Positions 55,611 to 63,949 of a stretch of DNA of 64,000 bases are shown piece after piece. A model generated the notes under the pieces. That model did not search any database. It was given only the letters and a program-made list of their open reading frames with translations, and was not told where the DNA came from. Each line of letters begins with the position of its first letter. Position 1 is the first letter of the stretch. This DNA comes from Alteribacter natronophilus (GTDB lineage Bacteria; Bacillota; Bacilli; Bacillales; Salisediminibacteriaceae): NCBI RefSeq assembly GCF_006007885.1, contig NZ_VCRO01000002.1:558001-622000 (forward strand), given 5' to 3'. A program made the position numbers and the translations under genes.

Positions 55611-55877
55611 TCAGATCACTTCATATAAAAACTGACGGAGTTCTTCGGCTTCCGCTGCTTCAAGGCTGAAGGCCTGTTCCAGATAACCGGGCTCCTCAAG
55701 GTCATCCGGGCCAATGATGGCGAAGCGGTTGGACAGTGTGTTCAGGACGAGTTTTTTTCCGTAATAGCGGGAGGACGTGGTTATAGCGAGATCAAATCGC
55801 TGTTCCTCTCCCATAAAACTTACGAAACGGGTTCTGGTTTCCTCCGTGTCGTCGTAAAGGTAGAAACGTTCGGACAT
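55611..55877 (-). CDS. DUF3055 protein, 88 aa
   Basis: Small acidic protein: SERFYLYDDTEETRTRFVSF, YYGKKLVLNTLSNRFAIIGPDDLEEPGYLEQAF and ELRQFLYEVI. This matches DUF3055 as I know it from Bacilli. ATG 55877 has GGAAGG at eight bases; ATG 55883 is an alternative with a cramped site. Located 23 bases after glpX, probably co-transcribed. The function is unknown. Confidence 0.78.
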   Translation of the reverse strand: MSERFYLYDDTEETRTRFVSFMGEEQRFDLAITTSSRYYGKKLVLNTLSNRFAIIGPDDLEEPGYLEQAFSLEAAEAEELRQFLYEVI

Positions 55878-55900
55878 GCTCATCCTTCCTTCCCTGATCT

Positions 55901-56875
55901 TTACCCCTGATCCTGCTGAAGGTGAGGTTTCTGGTTCAGACGGTGCTGTGCCTTAATATACCGTACTGTACCGGTTTTTGCACGCATGACGATGGAGTCG
56001 GTTTCCACGTGATCTCCGCTGAGAAAACGGACACCTTCAAGAAGTTCACCGGTGGATACTCCGGTTGCAGCAAAGATTGCGTCGTCACTTCTTACAAGAT
56101 CGTTAAGCTGGAGCACTCTGCTCGTATCTTCTACACCCATTTTGCGGCAGCGCTCCTCTTCTTCATCGTTCATCGGCACAAGACGTGCCTGCATGTCTCC
56201 GCCCAGTGATTTAATCGCTGCAGCCGAAATCACACCCTCTGGAGCTCCGCCTGTTCCAACAAACAGGTCAATTCCTGTGCGGGGCATGGCCGTTGCTATC
56301 GACGCGCCAACATCTCCGTCACCAAAGAGTGTTACGCGGGCTCCTTTGGCGCGGATCCGGTCCACAAGCTCCTGATGACGCTCACGCTCCTGGATGATAA
56401 CGGTGACGTCACGTACCCGTTTATTGTTCATTTTGGCTACGATGTCGATCGTTTTTTCGATCGGATCGTCAAGGCGGACGAGGCCTGCTGCTTCAGGGCC
56501 TACAACAAGTTTTTCCATGTACATGTCAGGTGCATGGAGGAGAGTCCCCCGATCCGCAATGGCAATGACAGCCATTGCATTCGGATGGCCTTTGGCCACG
56601 ATGCTCGTCCCTTCGAGAGGATCCACGGCGATGTCCACTTCAGGGCCCGCACCGGAGCCGAGCTCTTCCCCAATATAAAGCATGGGAGCCTCGTCAAGTT
56701 CGCCTTCTCCAATCACGACGGTACCCTGCATGTTAACTGAGTCAAACATCGTGCGCATGGCGGTTGTGGCTGCATCGTCTGCTTCGTTTTTGAGGCCGCG
56801 CCCCATCCACTGTGCCGATGCAAGTGCTGCTGCTTCTGTTACCCGTACAATTTCTAGTGCTAATTCGCGATCCAT
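55901..56875 (-). CDS. glpX: class II fructose-1,6-bisphosphatase GlpX, 324 aa
   Basis: Gluconeogenic phosphatase converting fructose-1,6-bisphosphate to fructose-6-phosphate with a divalent metal. Class II motifs are GEGELDEAPMLYIGEELG (metal ligands), DIAVDPLEGTS, and GTGGAPEGVISAAAIKSLGG. ATG 56875 has GGGGGAAT upstream. Normal length. It heads a minus-strand unit with the DUF3055 and DUF3905 genes. Confidence 0.96.
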   Translation of the reverse strand: MDRELALEIVRVTEAAALASAQWMGRGLKNEADDAATTAMRTMFDSVNMQGTVVIGEGELDEAPMLYIGEELGSGAGPEVDIAVDPLEGTSIVAKGHPNAMAVIAIADRGTLLHAPDMYMEKLVVGPEAAGLVRLDDPIEKTIDIVAKMNNKRVRDVTVIIQERERHQELVDRIRAKGARVTLFGDGDVGASIATAMPRTGIDLFVGTGGAPEGVISAAAIKSLGGDMQARLVPMNDEEEERCRKMGVEDTSRVLQLNDLVRSDDAIFAATGVSTGELLEGVRFLSGDHVETDSIVMRAKTGTVRYIKAQHRLNQKPHLQQDQG

Positions 56876-57087
56876 GTGTAGATTCCCCCAGTTGTATTTA
56901 TGAAGTGATAAAATGCCAAATGAAGATAAAAGCTGTATAATATGACCCGAAGGACAACGTTCGGTGGTACCGTAAATCCTTCATCATAATAACAAATATT
57001 ACGTACTAAATAAACGGTAATTTGTGAAAGGATGTATATTCCTGTTTTTAATGTGTTATACTATTTTGTTTTGAGAAGGTGAGAAAT

Positions 57088-57534
57088 GTGTATTTTGTAG
57101 ACCGTGAACTGATTGAAAAGAGGCTGGCTTACCTGGAAAAGCTGCTTGGAAGGATGGCTGAGCAGACCGGGGAGGAAGAGGATTCAAAACTTGTACTTGA
57201 GCGGACAGGCCACATGATTATTGAGGCTATGATGGATACGTCGAACCAGATGATCGACGGATTCATTATGCGGGATCCGGGGAGTTTTGAGGACATTGTA
57301 GATATCCTTCTCGATGAGAAGGTCGTCTCTGACGAGGAGGGGCAGGCCATTAAGCGTCTGCTGCCGTGGAGAAAAACCCTCTTACAGGAGTATACGGCAA
57401 TTGATCATCAGAAACTTAAAACTGCCTATGAAAAGGAAATGCCGTATCTCCTCCGTTTTCCGGGAAAAATCCGTATGTATCTGGAAAACGAACTGGGGCC
57501 GGTTTCGGCCTTTCTGCCGCACAAAACCGACTGA
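57088..57534 (+). CDS. yutE: DUF86/HepT-like protein YutE, 148 aa
   Basis: Helical HEPN-type DUF86 protein. The helix LVLERTGHMIIEAMMDTSNQMID and the motif region LLPWRKTLLQEYTAID align with the family, where the usual RNxLVHxY active motif reads RKTLLQEY, so the catalytic His is Gln. No MntA nucleotidyltransferase partner is adjacent, so a toxin role is unlikely. The GTG at 57088 has GAAGGTGAG upstream; GTG 57079 is in frame. yutF follows after 18 bases. Confidence 0.82.
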   Translation: MYFVDRELIEKRLAYLEKLLGRMAEQTGEEEDSKLVLERTGHMIIEAMMDTSNQMIDGFIMRDPGSFEDIVDILLDEKVVSDEEGQAIKRLLPWRKTLLQEYTAIDHQKLKTAYEKEMPYLLRFPGKIRMYLENELGPVSAFLPHKTD

Positions 57535-57552
57535 ATGACCGGAGGGACCACT

Positions 57553-58320
57553 GTGAAAAATTACAAAGGCTATCTGATTGATCTTGATGGAACAATGTAC
57601 CGCGGGGCTGAAAGAATTGCCGAAGCGGTTGAATTTGTTAATGAACTTTCACGAAGAGAGCTTCCGTATCTGTTTGTGACGAACAATTCGTCCCGGACGC
57701 CGGAGCAGGTGTCAGCGAAGCTCGTCTCCATGGGCATTCCATCCACTCCCGGACACGTATATACGACGAGCATGGCAACAGCGGGCTACATTGCCGGACA
57801 AAAGCCGGGAGCCTCGGTTTATATGATCGGAGAGGAAGGGCTCGCCCGTGCCCTTGAGGAAGAAGGACTCGTTCGTGGAGGGGAGGAGGCCGATTACGTG
57901 GTGATGGGGATCGACCGAAAGATATCCTATGAGAAATTCAGTACCGCCTGTCTTGCTGTCCGGAACGGTGCATCGTTTGTTTCCACAAATGGGGATGTGG
58001 CAATCCCTGCAGAACGCGGTCTCCTGCCGGGGAACGGTTCCCTCACTTCTGTAGTCACTGTTTCCACCGGTGTAAAGCCCAGGTTTATCGGCAAGCCGGA
58101 AGCGGTCATTATCGATGGCGCGCTTGAGGTGCTCGGCACTGCAAAAGAAGATACGGTCATGATCGGGGACAATTATGACACGGATATTCTTGCCGGCATT
58201 CACGGCGGACTGGATACGGTGATTGTACATACCGGGGTGACTCCGAAAGAGCACCTGGGGAAAAAGGAAATCCAGCCGACGTTTTCCATAGACGGACTGG
58301 ATGAATGGAAGTTTATATAA
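57553..58320 (+). CDS. yutF: HAD-IIA family phosphatase YutF, 255 aa
   Basis: NagD/YutF-type sugar- or nucleotide-phosphate phosphatase. HAD motif I is DLDGTMYRG, motif II TNNSSR, the Lys motif GKPEAV, and motif IV GDNYDTDI. The type IIA cap lies between motifs II and III. GTG 57553 has GGAGGG upstream. A MITE-like fragment begins directly after the stop. Confidence 0.92.
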   Translation: MKNYKGYLIDLDGTMYRGAERIAEAVEFVNELSRRELPYLFVTNNSSRTPEQVSAKLVSMGIPSTPGHVYTTSMATAGYIAGQKPGASVYMIGEEGLARALEEEGLVRGGEEADYVVMGIDRKISYEKFSTACLAVRNGASFVSTNGDVAIPAERGLLPGNGSLTSVVTVSTGVKPRFIGKPEAVIIDGALEVLGTAKEDTVMIGDNYDTDILAGIHGGLDTVIVHTGVTPKEHLGKKEIQPTFSIDGLDEWKFI

Positions 58321-58323
58321 AAA

Positions 58324-58425
58324 AGCTGTTTTTGGAAAGATTATTGTTTTATTCCGCTGCAGGCGGACGCTTTGCGCGGGCATCGCTTCAGCCTCCTGGG
58401 AAAAACGCTGCTGTTCCTGATATCA
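58324..58425. repeat. truncated MITE-like element (one terminal repeat)
   Basis: AGCTGTTTTTGGAAAGATTATTG is the family end, three bases after the yutF stop, followed by CCGCTGCAGGCGGACGCTTTGCGCGGGCATCGCTTCAGCCTCC from the interior in inverted orientation. The other end is missing. Confidence 0.75.
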
Positions 58426-58453
58426 GTCGATAATTTCTGAACAGGGAAAAAGA

Positions 58454-58488
58454 AAAGGATGCTGCCAAATGTAGGGAGCATCCTTTTT
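58454..58488. terminator. bidirectional terminator between yutF and pgpA
   Basis: AAAAGGATGCT pairs with AGCATCCTTTT across a 13-base loop. Confidence 0.85.
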
Positions 58489-58495
58489 CAGCTAT

Positions 58496-58999
58496 TCAGT
58501 CCCCGGCTTCCGCAGCTTCCGCACTGTGGGCCAGACGACTTGAGGCAGCGGCGGCAATTGCCCCGACAATGTCGTCAAGAAACGTATGGCATCCGTTGTC
58601 TTTATCGTTAAGATACTTTAAAATTCCGGGTTTTTCCTTGTCAATGTATCCGTAGTTTGTAAAGCCGATGGATCCGTAGACGTTTACTATAGAAAGGGCA
58701 ACAATTTCATCTACTCCGTAAAGACCTTCGTCCCGTTCAATAATTCCCTGAAGCGGCTGCTCGAGCTTTCCTTCCTCTCCAAGTTTGTCGAGCTGAATGC
58801 CGGTAAGTATCGCATTCTGCACTTCCCGCTTGGAGAGAACCCTGTTTACGTTTTTGATGCAGAGGTCCATCGTAAGGTCCGGATAATACTTTACCTGGAG
58901 GTAGTAGACGAGTTCTGCTATATCCTCGATCTTCACGCCTCTGTTTGTAAGCCATTCCCGTGCTGTCTGCTCCGTAATATCTTTTTCATTTTCGCTCAT
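58496..58999 (-). CDS. pgpA: phosphatidylglycerophosphatase A family protein (YutG), 167 aa
   Basis: PgpA-family protein expected to dephosphorylate phosphatidylglycerol phosphate. The soluble Bacillus type is shown by GVDEIVALSIVNVYGSIGFTNYGYIDKEKPGIL and the C-terminal HTFLDDIVGAIAAAA. An N-terminal helical part (TAREWLTNRGVKIEDIAELVYYLQ) precedes it. Three in-frame ATGs lie at 59017, 59008 and 58999; the last has the best-spaced AAGGTG. Transcribed alone. Confidence 0.85.
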   Translation of the reverse strand: MSENEKDITEQTAREWLTNRGVKIEDIAELVYYLQVKYYPDLTMDLCIKNVNRVLSKREVQNAILTGIQLDKLGEEGKLEQPLQGIIERDEGLYGVDEIVALSIVNVYGSIGFTNYGYIDKEKPGILKYLNDKDNGCHTFLDDIVGAIAAAASSRLAHSAEAAEAGD

Positions 59000-59196
59000 A
59001 TGCTTCATCACCTTCATTTCCTTTGGGGTATCATATGTCTTTCCAGCCGGTTATGTGTACTGTGTCCTACTAGTCATATCCAGGATTGAGCCGATTTAGA
59101 CGCAGAGGAAAAACCGGAATAAGGTCTCCGGGTATTTTCACCCTTCCGCTCCCGCCTGCATAATCTGTTACGACAGTCTTACGAGGAGGAAGTCGG

Positions 59197-60228
59197 ATGC
59201 TTGAACGATCGCTGTTTGATCACTACCGCCTTTATGCGGAAAATGTGATGCATGCCTATGAGCTGACGGTCATAGAAGCAGGCGGGGAAACGTACCTTTT
59301 AATGCCTGTGCCCTCTGACCAGAGCCGGGTTCAGGGACAGTCCGAAATGGCACAGTGGCTCCGTTCGCAGGGAGAGGAAGGGGTTCCGGAACTGGTCCGG
59401 ACCGATCATGGTAAATCATTTGTTGATATAGACGGTACTACAATGGCTCTTTACCATTTACCTGCAGCAGGACAGCTTCGCGAAGCTTCTGAACTGTCAC
59501 CCGGAAAAAAGCTCGCTGTTTTTCATCAGCGAGGCATGTATTATCCCTCGGCAGGGAATAGAAAAGGTGAAAACGGTGCGCAGTACTGGAAGGGAAAGTG
59601 GGAAAAAAGACTCGATCAGATGGAATCGTGGTACACCCATATCAGGAACGAGCGCTTTAAAAGTCCTTTTGATGAGTCTTTTCTTATAACCTATTCCTAC
59701 TTTATGGGGATGAGCGAGAATGCCATACAGCTCATGAACGATATCGGAATGGACGACGGGTATGCTGCGATGGATCAGGGCAATACAATCTGTCACCGCA
59801 GATTCAGGGAAGGCACCTGGCTGACGGTTGATCACAGATACCCTTCAGCCATCAAAGTTCCCGGAGAGTTTGTATACGATCACTTTTCAAGGGATCTTAC
59901 GGAACGATTCAGGGAAGCTGTACAAAATGCCGTTTCCCTGCAGAGGCAGACCGACTTTTACACTTTCCTTGCCGACTATGAACAGGAGCGTCCCCTGACA
60001 GCTGTGGATAGAAAGCTGATGGTTGCCAGGCTTATGTTTCCGGTGCACTATTTTGATACAGTTGAAAATTATTATCAGACAGTGGATGAGAAGAAGAAGC
60101 AGATGTACGCAGATGAATTTATTATGATTCAGAACGGCAGTGACTTTTACGAGAAGCGGGTCGCGGAACTGCAGCACTACCTGCTCGATGAACGTACAAG
60201 AATGAGGATGCCCGTCTGGATAGGATGA
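59197..60228 (+). CDS. yutH: spore coat-associated protein YutH, 343 aa
   Basis: Kinase-like-fold protein of the CotS/YutH group without clear catalytic motifs. Segments in family order include SLFDHYRLYAENVMHAYELTVIEAGGETYLLMP, LAVFHQRGMYYP, WEKRLDQMESWY and a C-terminal VARLMFPVHYFDTVENYY. ATG 59197 has GAGGAGG upstream. A coat role is known for the B. subtilis homologue. Confidence 0.88.
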   Translation: MLERSLFDHYRLYAENVMHAYELTVIEAGGETYLLMPVPSDQSRVQGQSEMAQWLRSQGEEGVPELVRTDHGKSFVDIDGTTMALYHLPAAGQLREASELSPGKKLAVFHQRGMYYPSAGNRKGENGAQYWKGKWEKRLDQMESWYTHIRNERFKSPFDESFLITYSYFMGMSENAIQLMNDIGMDDGYAAMDQGNTICHRRFREGTWLTVDHRYPSAIKVPGEFVYDHFSRDLTERFREAVQNAVSLQRQTDFYTFLADYEQERPLTAVDRKLMVARLMFPVHYFDTVENYYQTVDEKKKQMYADEFIMIQNGSDFYEKRVAELQHYLLDERTRMRMPVWIG

Positions 60229-60229
60229 A

Positions 60230-60262
60230 AAAAGAACAGTAATAACCGGACTGTTCTTTTTC
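60230..60262 (+). terminator. intrinsic terminator after yutH
   Basis: AAGAACAGT-aataaccgg-ACTGTTCTT stem followed by TTTC. Confidence 0.88.
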
Positions 60263-60299
60263 TACATAAGAACCAGCAGAACGAACGGAGGTTTTGTAA

Positions 60300-61277
60300 A
60301 TGAGAAGAAAACCTTATGTATTTATTACCCGGGAACTGCCGGACAGTACGATTGAACCGCTTCTGGACCTCGCGCGGGTCTCCATGTGGGAGGAGTCGGA
60401 CAGGCCTGTCACACGCAGGCGCCTTGAAGTGGAAGCCGCTGAAGCTGATGCTCTTTTGACGATGGTCAGTGATCCGGTGGACAGAGAACTTCTTGAAGGA
60501 GCACCTAATCTAAGAGTGGTATCCAACATGGGGGTCGGCTACGACAACGTGGATCTTGAAGCAGCAAATGAACTTGGCATTCTTGTCTGCAACACGCCGG
60601 ACATCCTGACGGAAACGACTGCGGATTTAACGTTTGCACTGCTCCTGGCCTCTGCAAGGAGGATTACTGAGGCAAGTGAGCTCGTAAGAAGCGGCAGCTG
60701 GCAGGAATGGGGACCGATGCTCATGGCAGGCCGCGACGTATACGGGAAAACACTCGGTATCGTTGGAATGGGAAGAATCGGAACGGCTGTAGCCAAACGG
60801 GCTTCCGGATTTAACATGAACATTCTTTACCACAACCGGACGAGGAAAAAGGAAACGGAGTCCGTCACCGGTGCGTCGTGGGTTGAGCTGGAAGAACTGC
60901 TGCAGGAATCGGATTTTGTAGTGTGTCTTGCGCCATTGACAGAAGAAACGAAGCGGATGTTTTCATATGAGCAGTTCCGCAGAATGAAAGAAACGGCATT
61001 TTTTATCAATGCTTCCCGCGGCGGGCTTGTGTATGAGAAAGGCCTCGTTAAAGCGCTGGAAGAGAGACAGATCGCAGGGGCCGGTCTGGACGTGTTCGAG
61101 GAAGAGCCAATCGATCCCGGACACCCGCTCCTCTCATTTCCAAACGTGACAGTACTTCCTCATATCGGCAGTGCCTCGGTGGATACCCGAAAAGAGATGG
61201 CCCGCATGGCGAGCAGGAATATTGCCCATGTCCTGAAGGGCTACCGGCCAAAAGCGATTGTGAACCGGGTGGAGTGA
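60300..61277 (+). CDS. D-2-hydroxyacid dehydrogenase (glyoxylate/hydroxypyruvate reductase-like), 325 aa
   Basis: NAD(P)-dependent reductase. Cofactor motif GIVGMGRIGTAVAKRASGF is followed by HNRTRKKE; the Arg after the second beta strand suggests NADPH use. Catalytic Arg, Glu and His are in NASRGGLV, DVFEEEP and LPHIGSA. The N-terminal substrate loop reads VSNMGVGYDNVD. CGGAGG precedes ATG 60300. Glyoxylate or hydroxypyruvate are the likeliest substrates. Confidence 0.9.
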   Translation: MRRKPYVFITRELPDSTIEPLLDLARVSMWEESDRPVTRRRLEVEAAEADALLTMVSDPVDRELLEGAPNLRVVSNMGVGYDNVDLEAANELGILVCNTPDILTETTADLTFALLLASARRITEASELVRSGSWQEWGPMLMAGRDVYGKTLGIVGMGRIGTAVAKRASGFNMNILYHNRTRKKETESVTGASWVELEELLQESDFVVCLAPLTEETKRMFSYEQFRRMKETAFFINASRGGLVYEKGLVKALEERQIAGAGLDVFEEEPIDPGHPLLSFPNVTVLPHIGSASVDTRKEMARMASRNIAHVLKGYRPKAIVNRVE

Positions 61278-61289
61278 CCCGTCATGCGG

Positions 61290-61436
61290 AAGGTACTTTC
61301 ACTCTTTCCGAAGACCTCACTTCAGCCTCCTTTGGAAAAAACCGTCCTGCAAAGTCTTCGGTTGCTGCATTTTCCGCAGGAGGCACGCCTTCTGCTCCAT
61401 CAATAATTTTTGTAACAGCAATCTTTAGGAAAACAC
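61290..61436. repeat. worn copy of the MITE-like family
   Basis: Interior-like CACTTCAGCCTCC and TTTTCCGCAGGAGGC words and a right-end-like CAGCAATCTTTAGGAAAACAC at about 61411-61431. The left end is not recognisable. Confidence 0.55.
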
Positions 61437-61453
61437 CCAAACAGAAAAGATGC

Positions 61454-61487
61454 AAAAAACCCTCTGCCGATTTCGGCAGAGGGTTTA
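61454..61487 (-). terminator. intrinsic terminator of yutI
   Basis: On the minus strand AAACCCTCTGCCGA/TCGGCAGAGGGTTT forms a perfect stem followed by TTTT. Confidence 0.9.
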
Positions 61488-61499
61488 GCTGTAAGCTGC

Positions 61500-61739
61500 T
61501 TAAAATACCTGTTCGAGTTCTGTGACGCCTGGTACTTCTTCAAGCAGGGCGCGCTCGATCCCGGCTTTAAGAGTGATTGTGGAACTTGGGCAGGAGCCGC
61601 ATGCACCCATAAGGCGTACTTTTACGACACCTTCGTCGATTCCTACAAGCTCAACGTCTCCTCCGTCACGAAGAAGGAACGGGCGGAGTTTATCGAGGAC
61701 TTCCTGTACTTGTTCTTCCATGGTTGTTTCTGTAGCCAT
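61500..61739 (-). CDS. yutI: NifU C-terminal-type Fe-S carrier YutI, 79 aa
   Basis: Nfu-type protein that receives and delivers Fe-S clusters. The domain [36 protein letters not shown] contains the cluster CxxC. AAAGGAG precedes ATG 61739. It probably works downstream of the SufBCD scaffold at 34.5-40 kb. Confidence 0.95.
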   Translation of the reverse strand: MATETTMEEQVQEVLDKLRPFLLRDGGDVELVGIDEGVVKVRLMGACGSCPSSTITLKAGIERALLEEVPGVTELEQVF

Positions 61740-61932
61740 GTAAAACACTCCTTTCAATATCCTTATGTTTCATTATAATATCCATACTCGGAAAAATCCA
61801 TGAACGTGCTTCATTTTCTGCAATTGGGTTTCTTTACATCTCCCGGTCACGGGATTCACCCCGAGTATAACATAAATCTATGATAAAATAAGGGGGCAGA
61901 AAGAAAACGCTTAACCCCAGGGAGGGGATCGG

Positions 61933-62280
61933 ATGTCTCGAATTTTAATTACCGTATACGGGGCAGAGGAAAAATGTGCAAGCTGTATTAATCTTCCATC
62001 AGCCCTTGAAACAAAAGAATGGCTTGAAGCAGCAGTGGCCAGGAAATTTCCTGAAGAACCGGTATCATTTGCTTACTGTGACATTGAAGCACCTGAAGGA
62101 GAAGAACAGGAGAAATTTGCTGAACTCATTCTGAATGACGAATATTTTTACCCGCTCGTTGTCGTTAACGGGGAAGTAACGGCAGAAGGGGATCCGCGTC
62201 TGCCGGTCATATACAGAAAAATAGAACAGCTGCTGGCTGAACAGACCGGGGCGGCCGGTACTGGTCAGGCCCGTGCCTGA
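61933..62280 (+). CDS. yuzD: YuzD family protein (DUF1462), 115 aa
   Basis: Thioredoxin-fold-like small protein with a CASC pair near the N-terminus (YGAEEKCASCINLPSALETKEWLEAA) and YPLVVVNGEVTAEGDPRLP later. The family matches YuzD, beside yutI and yutJ as in B. subtilis. GGAGGGG precedes ATG 61933. The biochemical role is unknown; a redox role is inferred from CxxC. Confidence 0.9.
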   Translation: MSRILITVYGAEEKCASCINLPSALETKEWLEAAVARKFPEEPVSFAYCDIEAPEGEEQEKFAELILNDEYFYPLVVVNGEVTAEGDPRLPVIYRKIEQLLAEQTGAAGTGQARA

Positions 62281-62383
62281 AAATGAATGAGCCTCCGGAG
62301 TGCCTGCTGTAAGGGTGCTGCGGAGGTTTTCTCATGACCAGACCGGCAGAGCGTGAAAGACCAGCCTGCTGTACCTGTTGCAC

Positions 62384-62413
62384 ACAAAAAAACCGCCCGG
62401 CAGCCGGACGGCG
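62384..62413 (-). terminator. intrinsic terminator of yutJ
   Basis: On the minus strand GCCGTCCGG/CCGGGCGGT stem followed by TTTTTTT. A weaker CCTCCG/CGGAGG hairpin for yuzD lies at about 62291-62330. Confidence 0.85.
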
Positions 62414-62430
62414 AAATAGTATGCACTCTA

Positions 62431-63498
62431 TTACCCTGAATGATATTTGTACATCCACAGTACACCTGATTTCAGGACACGCGGCACGCGGCCGGTGAGG
62501 GGTTTTTCACCCATGAGTCCGAAGCCGTGCTTTTTGCCAAGTGAGCCGAGAACACCTTTAAGTTTAATTCGCGGCAGTTTTTCAGGCCACGACTCACCGT
62601 TCCATTTCTGCTGAAGAAGCATGGCGATCTGCTCACCCTGTGCTTCTGCCAGCTGTGCAGAAGGCGCCTGGTCGAGACGGGCACAGTCACCGACAACAAA
62701 AACATTTTCATATCCCGGAACGTGATGGTGGTGGGTCACTTTCACACGCCCCTGATTATCCTGGGGCACGTCGAGACCGCGAACCACTTTGTTTGCCTGA
62801 ATGCCTGCTGTCCAGATAATTGCATCAGTATGGACCGGGTCATCATGGTTGTACAGAATATTCTCTTCCACTTTTGTGATGTTTGCTTTATTGATAATAT
62901 CGACGTCATTGTCCTGAAGCCACTCTGTAACGTAGTTGTAGAGCTTTGGCGGGAACATGCTGAGGATTGTTTCACCGCGGTCAAACAGTTTCACGTTCAG
63001 GTCCGGACGGCTTTCGCGCAGCTCGCTTGCCACTTCCACACCACTCAGACCGCCGCCCACAATAGCTACCGTGCCGTTGTTTCGGATTGCCTGGATCACC
63101 TGATTTGTTTTCCGGGCACGTCTCATGGACTGGATACTGAGTGTGTACTGATCGGCACCAGGGACTCCGTGGTATTTATCTTCACATCCGAGTCCGATGA
63201 CAAGGTCATCATAGGGGACCGTTTCACCTGAAGAAAGTTTCACTTGCTGATCTTCAAGGCTGATGGCTGTAACGGTCTCATATTTCATTACAAGCCGGTT
63301 ATCATTCGGAAAACTGACGCGAAGATTTTTATCAGCAACGGTCCCGGCTGCAAGAGCATAAAACTCGGTTTTCAGGCTGTGATAGGCTTCTCTTTCTATC
63401 AGGGTAATCCGGACATCCTTCAGGTCTTTTGCTGCCAGCAGCCGCTGAATAATCCTCAGCCCGCCGTAGCCGCCGCCCAATACTACTAACTCTCTCAC
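62431..63498 (-). CDS. yutJ: type II NADH dehydrogenase-like FAD oxidoreductase YutJ, 355 aa
   Basis: Single-chain NAD(P)H oxidoreductase of the Ndh family, peripheral on the membrane. FAD motif VVLGGGYGGLRIIQ is at the N-terminus; NAD motif GTVAIVGGGLSGVEVASEL is central; a third FAD contact is VFVVGDCARL. The GTG start at 63498 has GAGGAGG nine bases upstream; the frame is open to 63600 but that part is MITE-like DNA. It is shorter than Ndh and lacks its long C-terminal membrane anchor. The electron acceptor is probably a quinone. Confidence 0.88.
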   Translation of the reverse strand: MRELVVLGGGYGGLRIIQRLLAAKDLKDVRITLIEREAYHSLKTEFYALAAGTVADKNLRVSFPNDNRLVMKYETVTAISLEDQQVKLSSGETVPYDDLVIGLGCEDKYHGVPGADQYTLSIQSMRRARKTNQVIQAIRNNGTVAIVGGGLSGVEVASELRESRPDLNVKLFDRGETILSMFPPKLYNYVTEWLQDNDVDIINKANITKVEENILYNHDDPVHTDAIIWTAGIQANKVVRGLDVPQDNQGRVKVTHHHHVPGYENVFVVGDCARLDQAPSAQLAEAQGEQIAMLLQQKWNGESWPEKLPRIKLKGVLGSLGKKHGFGLMGEKPLTGRVPRVLKSGVLWMYKYHSG

Positions 63499-63538
63499 AC
63501 GATCAGCCTCCTCTTTGATGTGGCGCGATTCTATCTTT

Positions 63539-63725
63539 TTTAGCGCTCTTTCCGTAAATGCTGCTGCCGTTAAAAAAATGACCGCTGCAGGCGGCCGCAT
63601 TTCGCGGATGCCACTTCAGCCTCATCGGTTAAAAACCATTCCCGACAGGTCTTCGGTCAATGCTTCTACTGCAGAAGCTGCTGCCTATCGCTCCATATGT
63701 TTCCATATAAAAAGCAGCCATTTAT
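63539..63725. repeat. worn copy of the MITE-like family
   Basis: AGCGCTCTTTCCGTAAATGCTGCTG resembles the family end; the interior ACCGCTGCAGGCGGCCGCATTTCGCGG and GCCACTTCAGCCTC match in inverted orientation. It occupies the 5' side of the yutJ leader. Confidence 0.65.
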
Positions 63726-63834
63726 ACGAAAAAAAGCCATTTTAAATAAGAATATATCGTATGCCGCAGGGTAAATCCAACGGCAGTACAATGCATATGT
63801 AAACGTTTTAGTACCCCTTAAATTCTATCAACTT

Positions 63835-63919
63835 TTTGTCGAAATAACAACATTTTTAAGAATAATTACCTTCTGTTTCAGGCAGGAATGTTGACAGGGA
63901 TTTAGTGAGACGATAGGAT
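63835..63919 (+). promoter_or_regulatory. yuzB promoter with candidate Spo0A box
   Basis: TTGACA at 63891-63896 and TAGGAT at 63914-63919 with a 17-base spacer. TTTGTCGAAA at 63835-63844 is a perfect 0A-box match, on the yutJ/yuzB divergent side. The rest of the 63499-63949 gap is the MITE copy and AT-rich DNA. Confidence 0.6.
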
Positions 63920-63949
63920 TATGAATGACCAAAAAGAGGTGATGCACGA

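Noticed and set aside
57079-57534. HepT/MntA toxin-antitoxin module
   Set aside because: The catalytic His is missing and the neighbour is the HAD phosphatase yutF, not a nucleotidyltransferase.
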